In this document: piece after piece, positions 33,990 to 46,256 of the stretch
Layout of the letters: each line of letters begins with the position of its first letter
Position numbering within the stretch: position 1 is the stretch's first letter
NCBI GenBank assembly: GCA_015680685.1
Contig: MNCI01014299.1
Coordinates: forward strand, 1,684-65,683
Length of the DNA stretch: 64,000 bases
Reading direction: 5' to 3'
Origin: Gnetum montanum
Lineage: Eukaryota; Streptophyta; Gnetopsida; Gnetales; Gnetaceae
Translations under genes and position numbers: made by a program
The notes under the pieces: generated by a model
The model's input: the letters and a program-made list of their open reading frames with translations, nothing else
What the model was told of the DNA's origin: nothing
The model's database searches: none

Positions 33990-36800
33990 TCCAAACAAAG
34001 CATGTTGCACTAAGCCACAAATAATACAATTTTGTTTATGCCAAAATCCAAGTAGAATTACCACTGGATTACCTTGATTTGGAGGCAAAATATGACTATG
34101 AACGAGTCTATCAAAATGGACAAGAGTACAACCCCTCCTTGTTTGACATAATCCCACTCACGGAGTCCTACCACTAGTTGTTGTCTCAACTTATCCATGC
34201 AAAAAAGCATGATGCAAGGACAACCTATGAGGAAGCCTCACAAAAGGAAGAAGATGAGTTCAAGACCCACTCCGAGTGCGAGAACCCCCTCCACACCATC
34301 TTCCAAAAACCACTCCCTAGTATAGCTCCTCCTCAATTTGATCTATCCATTCTCTCCAAGATGGTGACCATGCCAATTTCACCTTCCTTGCAAGTAACTA
34401 ATTCATTAGTGCAACACTATGCTCATGCAGGGGCCACCTCTCAACCCCAAAAAAATCAGGCATCCTATGTCCCGCCTGTCTCATTGGCATCTATGGTGTC
34501 CATTTGACCCACTCATGTTTGTCCTACTTCAATCACTGCATCCATTACTCAGCCAACACATCAAAAATCGTCCGCTATGACGTTAAACTATTAATAATCG
34601 TCTACTATGATATTAAACTAGTAACAACCATCCGCTATGATGTTAAACTGGAAACTCCTATCCGCTACAACGTTAAATTGGCAAACTCCACAACCAAAAA
34701 TTCTACCCTATCCTATGCAACCAACCCAAGCCCAACCAATGCAACCAGCTGGCACATCCCCAAGCTTGGATTAGGCATTCTTGTTAATCCAAAGCTTGAT
34801 GGAGGAGATCAACTGACTCAAGGCTACCTCCTCTAAAACCATCAAAGTGGTGCACTTCTATGGAGACAACCCCATAAGTCCTACAGTGCCACCTCTAACT
34901 CTCCCAACTATGGTCCAGCTGCGACAATTAACCAAGTATAATGGTAAAGGGGACCCCAATACACACTTAGTCATATTTCAATATGAGTGCCTACTCCTTC
35001 AAGCTTGGCCATATGCCATCATGCACGTGTTCCCCATGTCACTCACTGCAAGGCCTTAGACTGGTATTGCATGCTACCCAAGGCCTCAGTCGCCTCTTTG
35101 AAGGATCTCATAACCCAGTTTGTGACATGCTTCAAGTACAACCTAAAGCCTGAAGCAACTCTTGACCAGCTCATGCAGGTTAAGCAAGGGCCTTTAAAGC
35201 CCATGCCAAAATTGCTCTAATGTTGGAATGCTACATTGAGTGAAATGCATGAACCCCTAGTGGAGGCACATCTACTGGCCATCTTCAAAGGTGCAGTAAA
35301 TGACTTCATTAAGTCCAAACTGTATTATCTAGCCCCAAAGTCTCTTAGCCAAGCCTTTGCCCAAGCAAAAAGCATAGAGGAAGCAATGCAAGCTAGCAAT
35401 GACCTAGCCTATGTGGACTATAGAAACCAACATGCTTGCAAGAAAAACACAATAGTAGCAAAAGTGGCCACAAGCACAAAAGCAACCAACTGGGGTCCAA
35501 TAGCTAAGCAGGCCAATGCCCAACTAACAAAATCACCAACTTTGGCACCAACTCACCTACATCAGCAGGGGCCACCCCAAGGCCCAACTTTCAGCACAAG
35601 GAATGCTCAAAGTATACACCACTACCAATGGAACCCTCTAAACTATTGGAGCAACTCTTGAAAGCTGAGAAAATCCAACACAAACATGTATCGGTGATTA
35701 CCCACCGAAAACATGATAGGTACTACAAACTACTAAGGAACCCTACATTAGTAGTACCAAATAAGCCCTCGATCCCACAACATTTTAAATTGGACGAATA
35801 CTATCATTACCACCAATTGGCTAGTCACAGTATGGACAACTATTGTGCTTTGTAGGATGACTTATAGAGAATGATAGAATGAGACCAACTAGTGATCAAC
35901 ACAGCAAGTCAATCCAACATAGATGATGCCTCCTATGTCATAAATTCCATTAGCATAGGTGGCAAGCCCAAACCTGTGCAACAACCTTTTGTGATCCATG
36001 TGCCTCCTAACAAGGCAAGGGTCCCTTCAGCCTTCACAACTAAGAGGCCTCCCTTTGTTATCAAAGTTCCACCTCGAGCACCCACAACATCCTTTGTGGT
36101 CAAAGTTCCAAACCAACTATTCGCTAAGACGTTAAACTGGCATGACGTAGCAACAACAACCTCTAAGCAACCTTTTGTCATCAAGGTGACACAAAAAGCT
36201 GGTCACACAACAACTCCTAAACTACCATTTTTCATAAGGGTGCCACAACGTGATGGCCCCTCACCTACCTGAAGCCCAATAGTGGGCAACATCTTGATCC
36301 CTCCTCCTTCAAGGGCTAATCCCATTAGTAACCAAAGTAGGCCAACCAAATGGCAATGCAAGAGGATGAATGAGTGCCTCGCGACCCCCATGATTGAAGT
36401 AAAGGCTATAATCAACAAGCAACAACCAAACACTGGGGCCCCTACCCCCAAGAAGTCCTAGCAAATCAAGCCCAAGCCCCCTCCCCTAGAGATCTATCTT
36501 TCAAGCCACATGGAAAGGCCAACAAAATAGCCAATGACAAGGACTTTATAGTTGCACTAACCTAGGTGAAATAAACACTCAAGCAAAAGAACACGACATT
36601 GAGCTTATACAACCTAGTCATGACCTCATCTACTTACTACCAACAATTGGCCCAAATCTTAGCATCCATTCCTATTACGAAGGACATTCTTGTAGATGAA
36701 ACATTCATTAGTGCAATGATGTTGCCCCTTACACCACAAGAATTGGTTTTAACATCTCTAGCCTTTCACGACGATGCACTCAAAGTCAACCCCAAATGAG
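33990..36800 (+). pseudogene. Element C gag, broken
   Basis: N-terminal region reads YAKIQVELPLDYLDLEAKYD and NPSLFDIIPLTESYH, conserved with E. A linker follows; at 34560-34690 it is made of the repeat motif GACGTTAAACTR in four units. The capsid-like domain reads YNGKGDPNTHLVIF, TQFVTCFKYNLKPEATLDQL and IFKGAVNDFIKSKLYYLAPK, and the zinc knuckle CHYH-like YYHYHQLASHSMDNYCAL near 35800 has lost its first cysteine (Tyr instead). After it come five PFVIKVP-type motifs (35975-36245). Frame changes and stops are frequent. Start not determined. Confidence 0.82.
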
Positions 36801-36839
36801 GGGAGGCGACTATAGCTCCACTATCCATTAACATACATG

Positions 36840-37435
36840 TTAGGCAATGTATCATCCACAAAGTCCATGTCGATGATGGTGTAGCAACAAACATAGTCTT
36901 ATACTCCATCATCGATAAGCTAGGCCTAGTAGATGAAATCAGGCCAACCAAAATTGCATGTCTAAAATCCTTCAATGGATCACGCATCACTATCAAGCAT
37001 ACAATTAACCTAGCCTTCATGGCAGGAGAGCAATTCCCCACTAGTGCATATTTCACGGTCATAGAGGAGATGCCAGGTTTTAATATGATTCTAGGTAGGC
37101 CTTGGCTAGCCTGACTAAGGGCCATCTCCTCTCCCATCCACCAAGAAATCCACCTTCCATATGAGGGTGGTCAAGTTATCATCCATGGTGATAATGCCTC
37201 CTCTTTGACTATCCATGACATAGACATGGTGCAAGTTTTGAAAGAGGAGTTTCTTGGTGGTACACCTACAACAACCAATGCAACGCCTAAGGCTAACACA
37301 TCCAAACGAGGGGTTGAAGCCAATAGCCTCCTAGAGGATCAGTAGCCTTGCACGCCCCTTAATCCACACCTAATTAGGAAGCAACTACGTCATCAAGACA
37401 TTTCCTTGGCCAAAAACACGTTAAGCACTAGCTGA
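36840..37435 (+). pseudogene. Element C protease
   Basis: Reads HKVHVDDGVATNIVLYSIID, LGLVDEIRPTK, FNGSRITIKHTINLAFMAGE, MPGFNMILGRPWLA, then one TAG, then LRAISSPIHQEIHLPYEGG and a hydrophilic tail ending NTLSTS and TGA at 37433-37435. The catalytic D-D-G is present. Closely related to the intact copy in element E. Apart from two TAG codons the frame is sound. Confidence 0.85.
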
Positions 37436-37804
37436 CCCCTTGCCTTTATTGGCCATGCATTTTTGGTTTTTGCTTGGGTTGAATTTGTTCATGCATTTAC
37501 ATTTCACCTACTTACCTATTTTACACATAGCTTCACTTTGTTTATGCATTTCTACTTTGTTTATGCAACTAGCCACTTAGCTTATGCATTGCATTTGAAA
37601 AACATAAAAAAGATGGCCCAAAAAGGCGTTAAACTAACCCTTGGCTCATAACGGCCTAAAACTATTACCTTTTGCACTGCTTTCTTTTCGTTTGCACATT
37701 TCAACTCTATTTACAATAGTTGCCACTTGATATTATTTTTCTAGTTGATTTTTTGTAGGATCTTGTAGGCACATAGCATGACCCTGCATGCAGCATCACA
37801 CGTT
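37436..37804. other. Start of the C 3' non-coding region
   Basis: Immediately after protease, at a place where pol would be in an autonomous element. It includes one GGCGTTAAACTAACCC unit and a GGCCTAAAACTATT unit near 37625-37670, the same motif family as the arrays. Confidence 0.5.
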
Positions 37805-38200
37805 ACACAAGCAAGGTAAGAAGTCCACTATGACTATAAACTGGCACAGCTCATCCTTGGGTCATAATGTTAAACTTGAACAACAACTTGTCCTTAGATC
37901 ATGACATTAAACTGGCACAACAGCTCATCCTTGGGTCATGACATTAAACTGGCACAACAGCTTGTCCTTGGGTGATGATATTAAACTGGCACAACAGCTC
38001 GTCCTTGGGTTATGATGTTAAACTGGCATAATAGCTTATTCTTGGGTCATGACGTTAAACTGGCACAATATCCACTATCTACTACAATGTTAAACTAGCA
38101 TCCAACAATCTGCTAGGACTATAAACTAGCACATCATAATCTGTTAGGACTTTAAACTGGGTTCATAGTCTGCCAAGACTTTACTGGCATGTTGCTAATT
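37805..38200 (+). repeat. TTAAACTGGC motif array after protease in C
   Basis: About ten units of 35-45 bp such as GGGTCATGACATTAAACTGG followed by CACAACAGCTCATCCTT. It corresponds to the array that follows integrase in elements A and D, so in C protease is joined directly to the post-integrase region. Confidence 0.82.
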
Positions 38201-39120
38201 TGTTCGAGCACCTGTTATTGGTGAAATCCTTGGGGGCACTCATAGCGCCATTGCCTCCCACCATTCTACTAATCTTTTGGAGCACCTACCATTAGTGCAA
38301 CCTTTAGAAGACTCGCAACATCATCACCCTGGCACTTTCACAGGCTTCCTGAGCACTTGCAATTGGCATAGCATTTGACACATTTGCAGCATCTTCACAT
38401 CTAGTAGTTGCATTGGCATTTCATGTTGTGTGGTTTTCTTGTCTTCTCAAAGTTGTGTTTGCAAGATGAAGCCTTAGAGGTGGTCATGCAAAGATGCATC
38501 TCATTGCAGCAGCAAGTCACCACATTGCTCTGATGTGCATGATTGGACTAGTTGAGCCACTCAAGAGTGCACCTCCCCCCTCATTCTTATTACAACCTAT
38601 GCACATTCACTCTGTTATCCTAATATCCTCTCATCCTCCACATACTCATGATTATACATCCCTTGGATGCATACAAACTATGATGCACATGGCATTCTCT
38701 TCACATCTTCTTAATGGCCTACTTGCAGCTAACATTCAATAGTAAGCCAAACCCAAATAAGGTTTGCCTCACAACACAAAAAAAATGAATAGGAAAAAAC
38801 ACATCCCCAAGCCAATTGACAATGCTGCAGCTTCACAATTTGCCTAGCCTTGGATCAACTTTGACACTCTCATAAGCACTCTAACAAGAGGTCAACATTT
38901 CAAGGGTGAATCACTTAATGCCATGGTCATTGTCAACCATGCTGAATTTACATCTTACACCATGATCCACTATTTGCATTTCATTCCCACAATTCAAATT
39001 TCATCTCTCTAGCATTGCCTATACCCCTTTATCTTTTAGCATAACCTTATTCCCATATCACTCTTGAGCATGGTAAAATGACATCTAATCTTGTGCCAAC
39101 AAGTGATGTTGATGACATGT
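38201..39120. other. Element C 3' non-coding region
   Basis: No domain-like reading. An 82-codon open frame at 38494 has no recognisable feature. Ends at the polypurine hairpin. Confidence 0.5.
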
Positions 39121-39121
39121 C

Positions 39122-39210
39122 TTTTGTGGTGTTTTGTAATTCTTTGTTGACGTCTCTCGGGCCACTCCTCTAGACATCAACAAAGAGGGGCCATTGAAAC
39201 ACCACAAAAT
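39122..39210 (+). other. Polypurine-tract hairpin of element C
   Basis: Outer arms TTTTGTGGTGTTT (39122-39134) and AAACACCACAAAA (39198-39210) and inner arms TCTTTGTTGACGTCT (39141-39155) and AGACATCAACAAAGA (39172-39186) pair. The 3' outer arm is the first part of the 3' LTR (starts 39195), and the polypurine tract AAAGAGGGGCCAT lies between the 3' arms. Strongest example of the structure shared by A, D and E. Confidence 0.82.
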
Positions 39211-39379
39211 TTCAGGTCTCAGCATCGTGACTGCAAATTTGGGTAAGTGTCAAAATGGTGGCACTTTGCCCATATTTTTCCAAGTGTTGAGTGTAGTTAG
39301 CTCCAACTGCTATATTTGCAAAATTTTTCTAAGTGTTAGAATGCTGGCATTTTCTACAAATTTACATGTCACGCTATCA

Positions 39380-39720
39380 CGATGCGTAGCATAGCACCAT
39401 GTCTACTGTAGCGTAGCACCCGGTTATGCTACGTAGCGTAGCACCATATCTACTCCAACGTAGCACTTGGTTACGCTACATAGTGTAGCACAGTGTAGCA
39501 CCATGTGTACTATAGCATAGCATTTGATTATGCTGTGTAGCATAGCACCCAGTTATGCTGTGATATGTAGCGTAGCACCATGTCTATTGTAGCGTATCAC
39601 CTGATTACGCTGCATAGCATAGTGCAGCATACCACCATGTCTACTACAACGTAGCACTTGGTTATTCTAAGTAGCATAACATCCTATTATGCTATGTAGC
39701 ATAGCACAACATAGCACCCT
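39380..39720. repeat. GTAGCACCATGTCTAC repeat array, 3' LTR of C
   Basis: About five units like those at 31380-31710, for example GTAGCACCATGTCTACTGTA and ACGTAGCACTTGGTTACGC. Confidence 0.8.
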
Positions 39721-39849
39721 GTCACACATAGTAGACACGGGACGCATGCAATAGATAGTGCGCAATAGACAATAGATAGTATGTAGTAGATAGTAGACAG
39801 TGTGTAGTAGGTAGTGGACAAGCGTAGTAGATAGTGGACAGGTGCAATA

Positions 39850-40540
39850 GACACTATCCCATGTCCCACATGTCACACAAGACAAGCACAGTAAACAATA
39901 GCAAGCAGCATCTTGTGTCCCACACGTGACATGGGACGAGTGTAGTAGATATTAGTAGCCAGTGTCCCATGTACCACGTGTAACATGGGATGAGTGTAGT
40001 AGATAGTAGCAACGAGTGTCCCATGTCCCACACGTGACACGGGATGGGCACAGTAGATAGTAGCAACTAGCATCCCGTGTACCACACATAACATGGGAGG
40101 GGTGTTGTAGACAGTAGCAACTAGCATCCCATGTACCACGTGTAACATGGGACAAGTGTAGTAGACAGTAGCAACTAGCATCCTGTGTCCGACGCGTGAC
40201 AAGGGATGGGCATAGTAGACAGTAGAAACCAGTGTCTCGGATACTGTGTGTAACATAGGATGACTGCAGTACATAATAGCAACTAGCGTCTCGTGTACCA
40301 TGCATAACATGGGACGAGTGCAGTAGACAATAGCAACCAGCATCCCATGTACTGCACGTAACATGGGATGAGTGCAATAGATAGTAGCAACCAGCATCCC
40401 ATGTACCACACGTAACATGGGATGAGTGTAGTAGATAGTAGAAATTAGCATCCTGTGTCCCACACGTAACATGGGATGGATGCAGTAGACAGCGTCCTAT
40501 GTCTCTCACATAACATGAAACAAGCGTAGCAACCAGCATC
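39850..40540. repeat. Hairpin-unit array, 3' LTR of C (about 13 units)
   Basis: Same 57-60 bp unit as in the 5' LTR, with CATCCCATGTACCACACGT and AACATGGGATGAGTGCAGTA. The array gives long open frames on the minus strand (up to 199 codons) that are repeat artefacts. Confidence 0.87.
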
Positions 40541-40604
40541 CCGTGGTCCCACCCACTACTCTACCATGTGGCACCTAATCTGCATTTTTGATTAACCCTA
40601 GCCC

Positions 40605-40612
40605 TATAAATA
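40605..40612 (+). promoter_or_regulatory. Putative TATA box, 3' LTR of C
   Basis: TATAAATACCC in the position matching 32332-32339 of the 5' LTR. Confidence 0.55.
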
Positions 40613-41315
40613 CCCATGTGCCCTCTTTCGAGGGAAGGGTTGGCATTCATTTTTCACCAAGGAGGCAGTTGACACTTACATTTGGCATTTGGCACTTTGG
40701 CATTTTGGCACTTAGCGCCATGATTGAATGAGTTCCAGAGCATCCCACATCGACAGAGAGGCATAATGACATCATGCGGTACATTGCAGCCCCATTGTAG
40801 CCCAGTAGAACCTCATATGGTACACCGTGGCTACCAACCCGATAGGCATAATTCAACACAGTGAGCACCAAACTACATAGCCTGACACCACTGAGGCTAT
40901 GACTCAACTCCCACTATGCCTATTGTACATTGTGTATACCTTTATGAATTAGCTACACTCCCCCGATTTTGGAGTGGTGCATTTTCTCTCCCAAGCTCTT
41001 ATTTTATTCTACTACATCATACATGTTGCATTATTGTGTGTTTATGCATGCTTCTTATCCTGGTTACATACTTTAGTACGTTTCTACTGTTGTTTGTGCC
41101 ATGTTTTCTTTCAGTCCAACCTCTATGTGTCACACACTAAAATCACTGTTTACAATCGGTTATTTGACACCGCGTAAGTCCCTATCTAATCGATTAGACC
41201 ATTCAGAGCACCCCATTTTCGTTTTCTCCAGCACAGCCCTGGCATGGATCGAGGATTAGGCTATATGCTTTTTGACCTCTTAGTGTTCTAGCCACAAACA
41301 TTTTTAGATGTCATA

Positions 41316-42255
41316 GTTGGGTTTGTTAAGTACCTTATCCTTAGACACTCTTCCAATCAAAATCTTTTGTACATCCATCTTCTACATCAAACCATGTGTT
41401 CATTTACATATTTTGTTCATTAAACACATTTTCCATAAAAAATTTTAATTTTTGAGCTTTCAAAGACCCTATTTAGTGATTTTATCATATTCTTGGCTTT
41501 TTGGAATTCCATGGATCCCAAATTCATTGAAAAATTTCTTATATTTTTTAAGATATTCAAATTTGAAATATTTTCCTAGAAGCTCCATATACGGGGCCTC
41601 GTCGATGAAGTAGACCTATATATTAGGCCCTGTTGACATGGCAAAAAAATAGTATATATATACACGACCCCACTTTGATATTTTTACATTTTCTCACAAA
41701 CACTAAGGGAGTTTTTCAATTTTTCGGAGCCCATAACTTCATAATCATTTATCCAAATCACTCCATTCTTTGACCTTGTAGCTACTATAGGTAAGCTCTT
41801 CATTTTTGAAAAAAAAAATTGCCATTTTTCTAACTTCGACAAAGGTTTAACTAAGAAATCAACTATTAAACACCAAATTACAAGAGTTAAGCCTTTCCAA
41901 CAATCTCCATTAACATTTACAATAAACATTAATAAAATAATCAATCTACCATGGTTCAAATTTAGCCAAAGTGTAACTCACTAATGAGAGAAGGTATTCA
42001 AAAATTTTAGGTTACACATTACATCTACTAATCCATGGAAGTATTGTAATCACAAATGGCACCAAAAGGAAAGCACATGCAAGAAGTAGAACTATCTCAA
42101 CCAAAAGAGAAATGGCCTAGAACAGGAAGAGGCCAAGAACAGGCCTAAGAAGAACCACTTGCAACCACACCACAAGTCCTCTTAGGGAAGAGGCCAAGGT
42201 GGAATCTATCCAATAGATTCCAAACCAGCAGTAGCAATAGAACACTCCCATCAAG
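41316..42255 (+). repeat. G-family post-pol spacer, copy 2 (right part)
   Basis: Resumes after the GTTGG duplication with TTAAGTACCTTATCCTTAG, matching 1950-2690 (TTAAGTCCTTTATCCTTAGG). The match continues through AAGCTCTTCAT and GGCACC-AAA blocks into the additional ORF. Confidence 0.78.
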
Positions 42256-44902
42256 ATGTTGCACCAACACAATAAGCAATCTCGAGGTGAGCTTGATAGA
42301 AGTTTTCCTAAATCAAATCAGATTGTGAGAGGTCCAAAAAATACTACTCTAGGAGTTAAACTTTGGCCCTTTCCTAGAGCAAGCACCAAAAGAAGTGAAA
42401 GACTAGCTAAAGGCCTCTCCCATATGGCCAACCATCACTTCCATTGGGAAGTGGTACATGGGAGAGCATTCTTATTCTAGAACAATAGGCAAGCCAATTC
42501 AATGGTCAAAATCAAGGATATCTCAGTATCCTACTTGGTGTAAGCCATTGTGCAAGTGCTTGGGTTACTAGAAATATGGGCAAGTCTTGCTGAGATCCCA
42601 ATACATGCAAATTGCAACATCAAGAAAGTATGGATTCAGCAATGCTATTGCGTCAACCGTAAGGAGTTTGGTACACTCACACCAACAAAGAGGGTTCACT
42701 ACAAGATTGCAACTTTCCACCTCAATCCAACAATGAGGCCAAAGAAAATCATCACCTTCTCTACCTAAGAATGTGTTGCTTTAAGTGGAAGATTCCCTAT
42801 CAACCTTCCATAGCTGATCTATCTAGAGATGGAGAAGTGGTTTAAAGAAAATGAATGTGAAAGGAAGGCACTCCCCTTCCCATGCCTCATTAGGAAACTC
42901 TATCAAAGGGGAGGAATAGTCCATTACACTAATGATGTTGTCAAGCATGTTCTAGCTACCAACTAGGTAGAAATGATGAAAGATAAGAGGCCTACAACAT
43001 CTATCCAAGAAGAGGAGCAACAACCACCACCTCCACCTACCACTCAAACAACCATGCTAAACATCGCTACAACTACCTAATGGTTGCACAAATATCAAGA
43101 ATGGCTCTTGAGTGAACAAGAGTAATAAGCAGGCATGAGTGGTGAGGACCCATCTGTGTATAGACCAGTAATGAGTTACCTAAATGAGATGGTTTGGAAA
43201 ATCAACTTGATGGGTGGAGGTGGATCTATTTTCTTAACCCAAAGAATGTAATTGCCTGCAAGGTTGAATCTAAATGCTAGAGAGGTCATAGTATCTCTTG
43301 AAAAATAATAGTCACTCCTAGAAATCTTTGGAAATGCTATAACCTTCTCATTGCACTTGGAGGAGGGTGAGGATGCAATAGTATTAGTGGTGTAGCACCA
43401 AGGGTAGGAGACTCTAGTAGAAGTGGTTGCTGACCATATTACTGAAATGCTCAATGCACTTCCAACATTGGTACTAGATTTCACTACACTTAAGGATGTG
43501 CATATGTCCATAGGAGCAACAAGTGGCAAAATAAATACAACACAGCATAAAGATCTACTAAACTAACTAGTAGAAACCAAGCAACTACTTTCAAATTTCT
43601 TTGACCTTTTAGATAGTATTACTGCAACACAATCGAAGATGCTAGAGGTAAGGAGAAAGAATATCATCTTGGAGGGGCAACTCAAAATAGCCAAAAAGCT
43701 AAATGAACACTTGGCTACTAAAGCTACTGAATTGAGAGCCCAGATTGCCAACCCTTCATTTCTCAACTTGGCATTGATAAGACATGGAGCTATTGAACAA
43801 CTCAACACTAGACTGAAAGGGGTTGAGGGTGTAATGGAGATAGTGATGTTCTATCGATCCTTGGTAGAGGCCACATAACATAAGATTCAAAAGGCATTGG
43901 ATTAGACCCGCCAAGAGAATGTAAAGTTGACCATAAAGAACCATCACCTACAAAATGTTGATGAGTGCAAGAAACAATTAACTAATTTCATCCATCAATA
44001 GAAAAAGTAACTAACTAGAGTAAACATAGAACTAAGGAGATTGGTAGTAGAAAGTAGAAATCTCTCCATCGAGAAGGTCTATGCCCTTCATTAGAAAATT
44101 GCAATCGAGGTAGCTACCTAGAAATCAAAGGCTCTTAACTTTGAGAGAGTCAAGAACCATTACAGAGAATAGCTAAATATACAAAAGGAAGTAAATAAAA
44201 AAACACATCTAGTTGGTGAAGGTGAAATTCAATGACACCCTCCAATAACTCTAGCAATGAAAAGAAGTGTGGCAACCCATCATTGATGGGATAGAAACCT
44301 ACAACAAAGTGAAAATATGCATGAATGACTTGAAAATTGAGAAGATGATAGAATATATGGAGCTCACCAATCTCTATTATGCGAATCTAGCCATGTTGAC
44401 TAGTAGATGACCACAATAAAAACTCAAGAAATAGACTTATTATATGAGGCTAAGTTCAAGAATCAAAAACACACCAAGCAGAAGCTTGCTATGGCAAACA
44501 CTGATCTTGAAGTTCTTAAGGCACAATTTACTAATCAACAATCAACTACCAAAAACCTAGACAAGAGAATGAATGACTATCAAGAGCTATAGAACACAAT
44601 CAAGGCATTTGATATCAAACACAAACAGTTTGTTGCATGATTTGTCAATGTAAAGGAGATGTTCTAATAATGCCCTATTCATGGGATATCCCCATTCCAT
44701 CCCACATTGGTGATGCCGCATGGATTGTGAATGATCCCCAGAGTACGGAGGAGAAGATGAAGGAATTAATAGATTTGTTTCACCTTCCACCAAAGGTTGC
44801 AACCACAACAAGATAGCCACAGCTACCTTAGCCACTGCATGTGCTTGAAGCCCGTGAAGGTCCTTTGGAACCTCTAAAGCCTCTACCACCTAAGATTGTC
44901 TG
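42256..44902 (+). pseudogene. G2 additional 3' ORF (plant-transposon-like domain plus coiled coil)
   Basis: Open pieces at 42256-42480, 42550-42768, 43639-43878 and 44407-44592 all lie in one frame, so this is one decayed ORF of up to about 880 codons. The N-terminal half reads TPTKRVHYKIATFHLNPTMR, LSGRFPINLP, KWFKENECERKALPFPCLI and KLYQRGGIVHY, resembling the plant-transposon-protein domain (recognised from memory). A proline run (EEEQQPPPPPTTQT) follows, then two coiled-coil-like stretches rich in K, E, L and Q (ILEGQLKIAKKLNEHLATKA; KLAMANTDLEVLKAQFTNQQ). It sits between pol and the 3' LTR in sense orientation, where Athila/Tat elements may carry extra ORFs. Role unknown. Copy 1 is at 2700-4250. 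Confidence 0.68.
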
Positions 44903-45137
44903 ATCTTCTTCACCGTCTTCATGCCATTAGAGGATGTGTTTTCCAATTTTGTGTAGTCATGTCATGATGTTCAATTTTGTGTCATGAACACCACAATTTT
45001 GTACTTTGTTCATTTGTACACTTGACCACTCAGTTTTGTCAAGTCAATTTCTTTTGTTAAGAGTCAATCAATAATCCCATACCTTTCCAATTTTGTAAAA
45101 GAACTTGAGGATAATTTTTCATTCAATTATGGTGGTA

Positions 45138-46095
45138 TGATGAGCATCAAAGTGTCACATCGATGGACCCTCATTGATGTAACCTCATCAATGGGACCCT
45201 GTCGATAGGGCCCCATTTACGTGGTGCTACCCTGTCGATGAGGCCACATTGATGTAGTGTTTGCTACATCTACAAGGCCCTGTTGACATAGTCCTATAGC
45301 AAAAATTATAAATACGAGCTCATAGCCATGTTTATAAATATTCAAGTCATAGTATTATTAGAGCTCTTGCAGTTTTTCCATTTGAAAGATAGAATATTTC
45401 TCTAAATGCCTACAGTAGGAGTTAGAAAGTGTATGAATTTTATTCAAGCACTTTTGTACCTAAACCACACTAATGTGTACAGTAATAAGGACAAGCCTTT
45501 TGATCAAACCTTCTAGCACTTATAATAGATTAATGATTTATTTATGCATTTATTATTTTCATTAACTATGTTGATAATTAAGCTAAATTAGACTTCACGC
45601 AATTAGTTAATTAACTAACCTAAATATATTAAACACATAAGTATGATCACTTCTAGCGTAAACACATATTTGCTTGGTAATCCCAATAGCATTATTGCTT
45701 GGTGCACCTAGTAGTGTAGCACTTGGTAACCCAGTAATGGATATGTTGGTTTAGGATGTGTATAGAAAGTGGGACCAAATGCTTATGTTAGGACTAGTTA
45801 AAGATTAGTTAGTTAGTTAAACTAAATTAGTTTTTAAATTACTTCATCTCTCTACTTTAAGCACCAAAGAACATAAAACACAAAATAATAAAAATCATAT
45901 GCCTTGATTACACTTAACCATACCATGTGCATCACAAGTGTAATTGGAAAGACAATGAATGACCATTAGGGCAAGGTTCACTTCCTAGAAGACTAGTGTA
46001 CTAGAAACTATAAAATCTACAAAATTCGATCAAATTACATGTGAGCACTTCGTGATTCATATGGTTGGGCATAGGGGTACCTTGACCACTCATCA
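45138..46095 (+). mobile_element. Group G LTR, copy 2 (3' LTR of G2)
   Basis: Starts TGATGAGCATC after a GGTGGTA polypurine remnant and ends GACCACTCATCA. Homologous to 4553-5418 and 46257-47159. It carries TATAAATA at 45307, a polyadenylation-like AATAAGGACAAGCC at 45485 and GGTTGGGCATAGGGGTACC near the end. Confidence 0.85.
45307..45314 (+). promoter_or_regulatory. Putative TATA box, G LTR copy 2
   Basis: TATAAATACGAGC; the matching site in LTR copy 3 is CCTATAAATAAG at 46397-46404. Confidence 0.5.
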
Positions 46096-46256
46096 CATTG
46101 CCTAAAAAACAAATCCTTGTGGTCTAAATAAAATAACCCTTCTACCCTTGAAAATCAATATCACAATATTTGTAAAAACTCAAAGTCTATGCTCGACAAC
46201 TATGGATTCAAGAGTAAACTAATCTTAGTAAAAATTCAAAATTTTATCATAACAAA
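46096..46256. other. 161-bp segment between two G LTRs
   Basis: AT-rich, no gene. It separates the end of LTR copy 2 from the start of LTR copy 3, both in plus orientation. Confidence 0.5.

Larger units (their letters stand above)
31196..41315 (+). mobile_element. Element C: gag-protease-only Tat-like retrotransposon
   Basis: A 10.1-kb plus-strand element with LTRs at 31196-33031 and 39195-41315, PBS at 33037, gag and protease, then a motif array, about 1 kb without genes, and the polypurine hairpin. The flanking duplication GTTGG (31191-31195 and 41316-41320) is perfect. No RT, RNase H or integrase reading exists between protease (ending 37435) and the 3' LTR. Element E has the same plan, which points to a non-autonomous family rather than random loss in one copy. 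Confidence 0.9.
39195..41315 (+). mobile_element. Element C 3' LTR
   Basis: Starts TGAAACACCACAAAATTTC and ends AGATGTCATA, 2,121 bp, homologous to 31196-33031. It is 285 bp longer, largely from extra units of the hairpin-unit array (about 13 against 8). Target duplication GTTGG follows. Confidence 0.9.

Noticed and set aside
39873-40539. Minus-strand open frames of 195-199 codons
   Set aside because: They follow the 57-60 bp repeat unit (divisible by three), giving periodic peptides; the same happens at 31756-32371.
43176-43529. 117-codon minus-strand open frame in G2
   Set aside because: Opposite to the additional 3' ORF and without any domain; a shadow frame.
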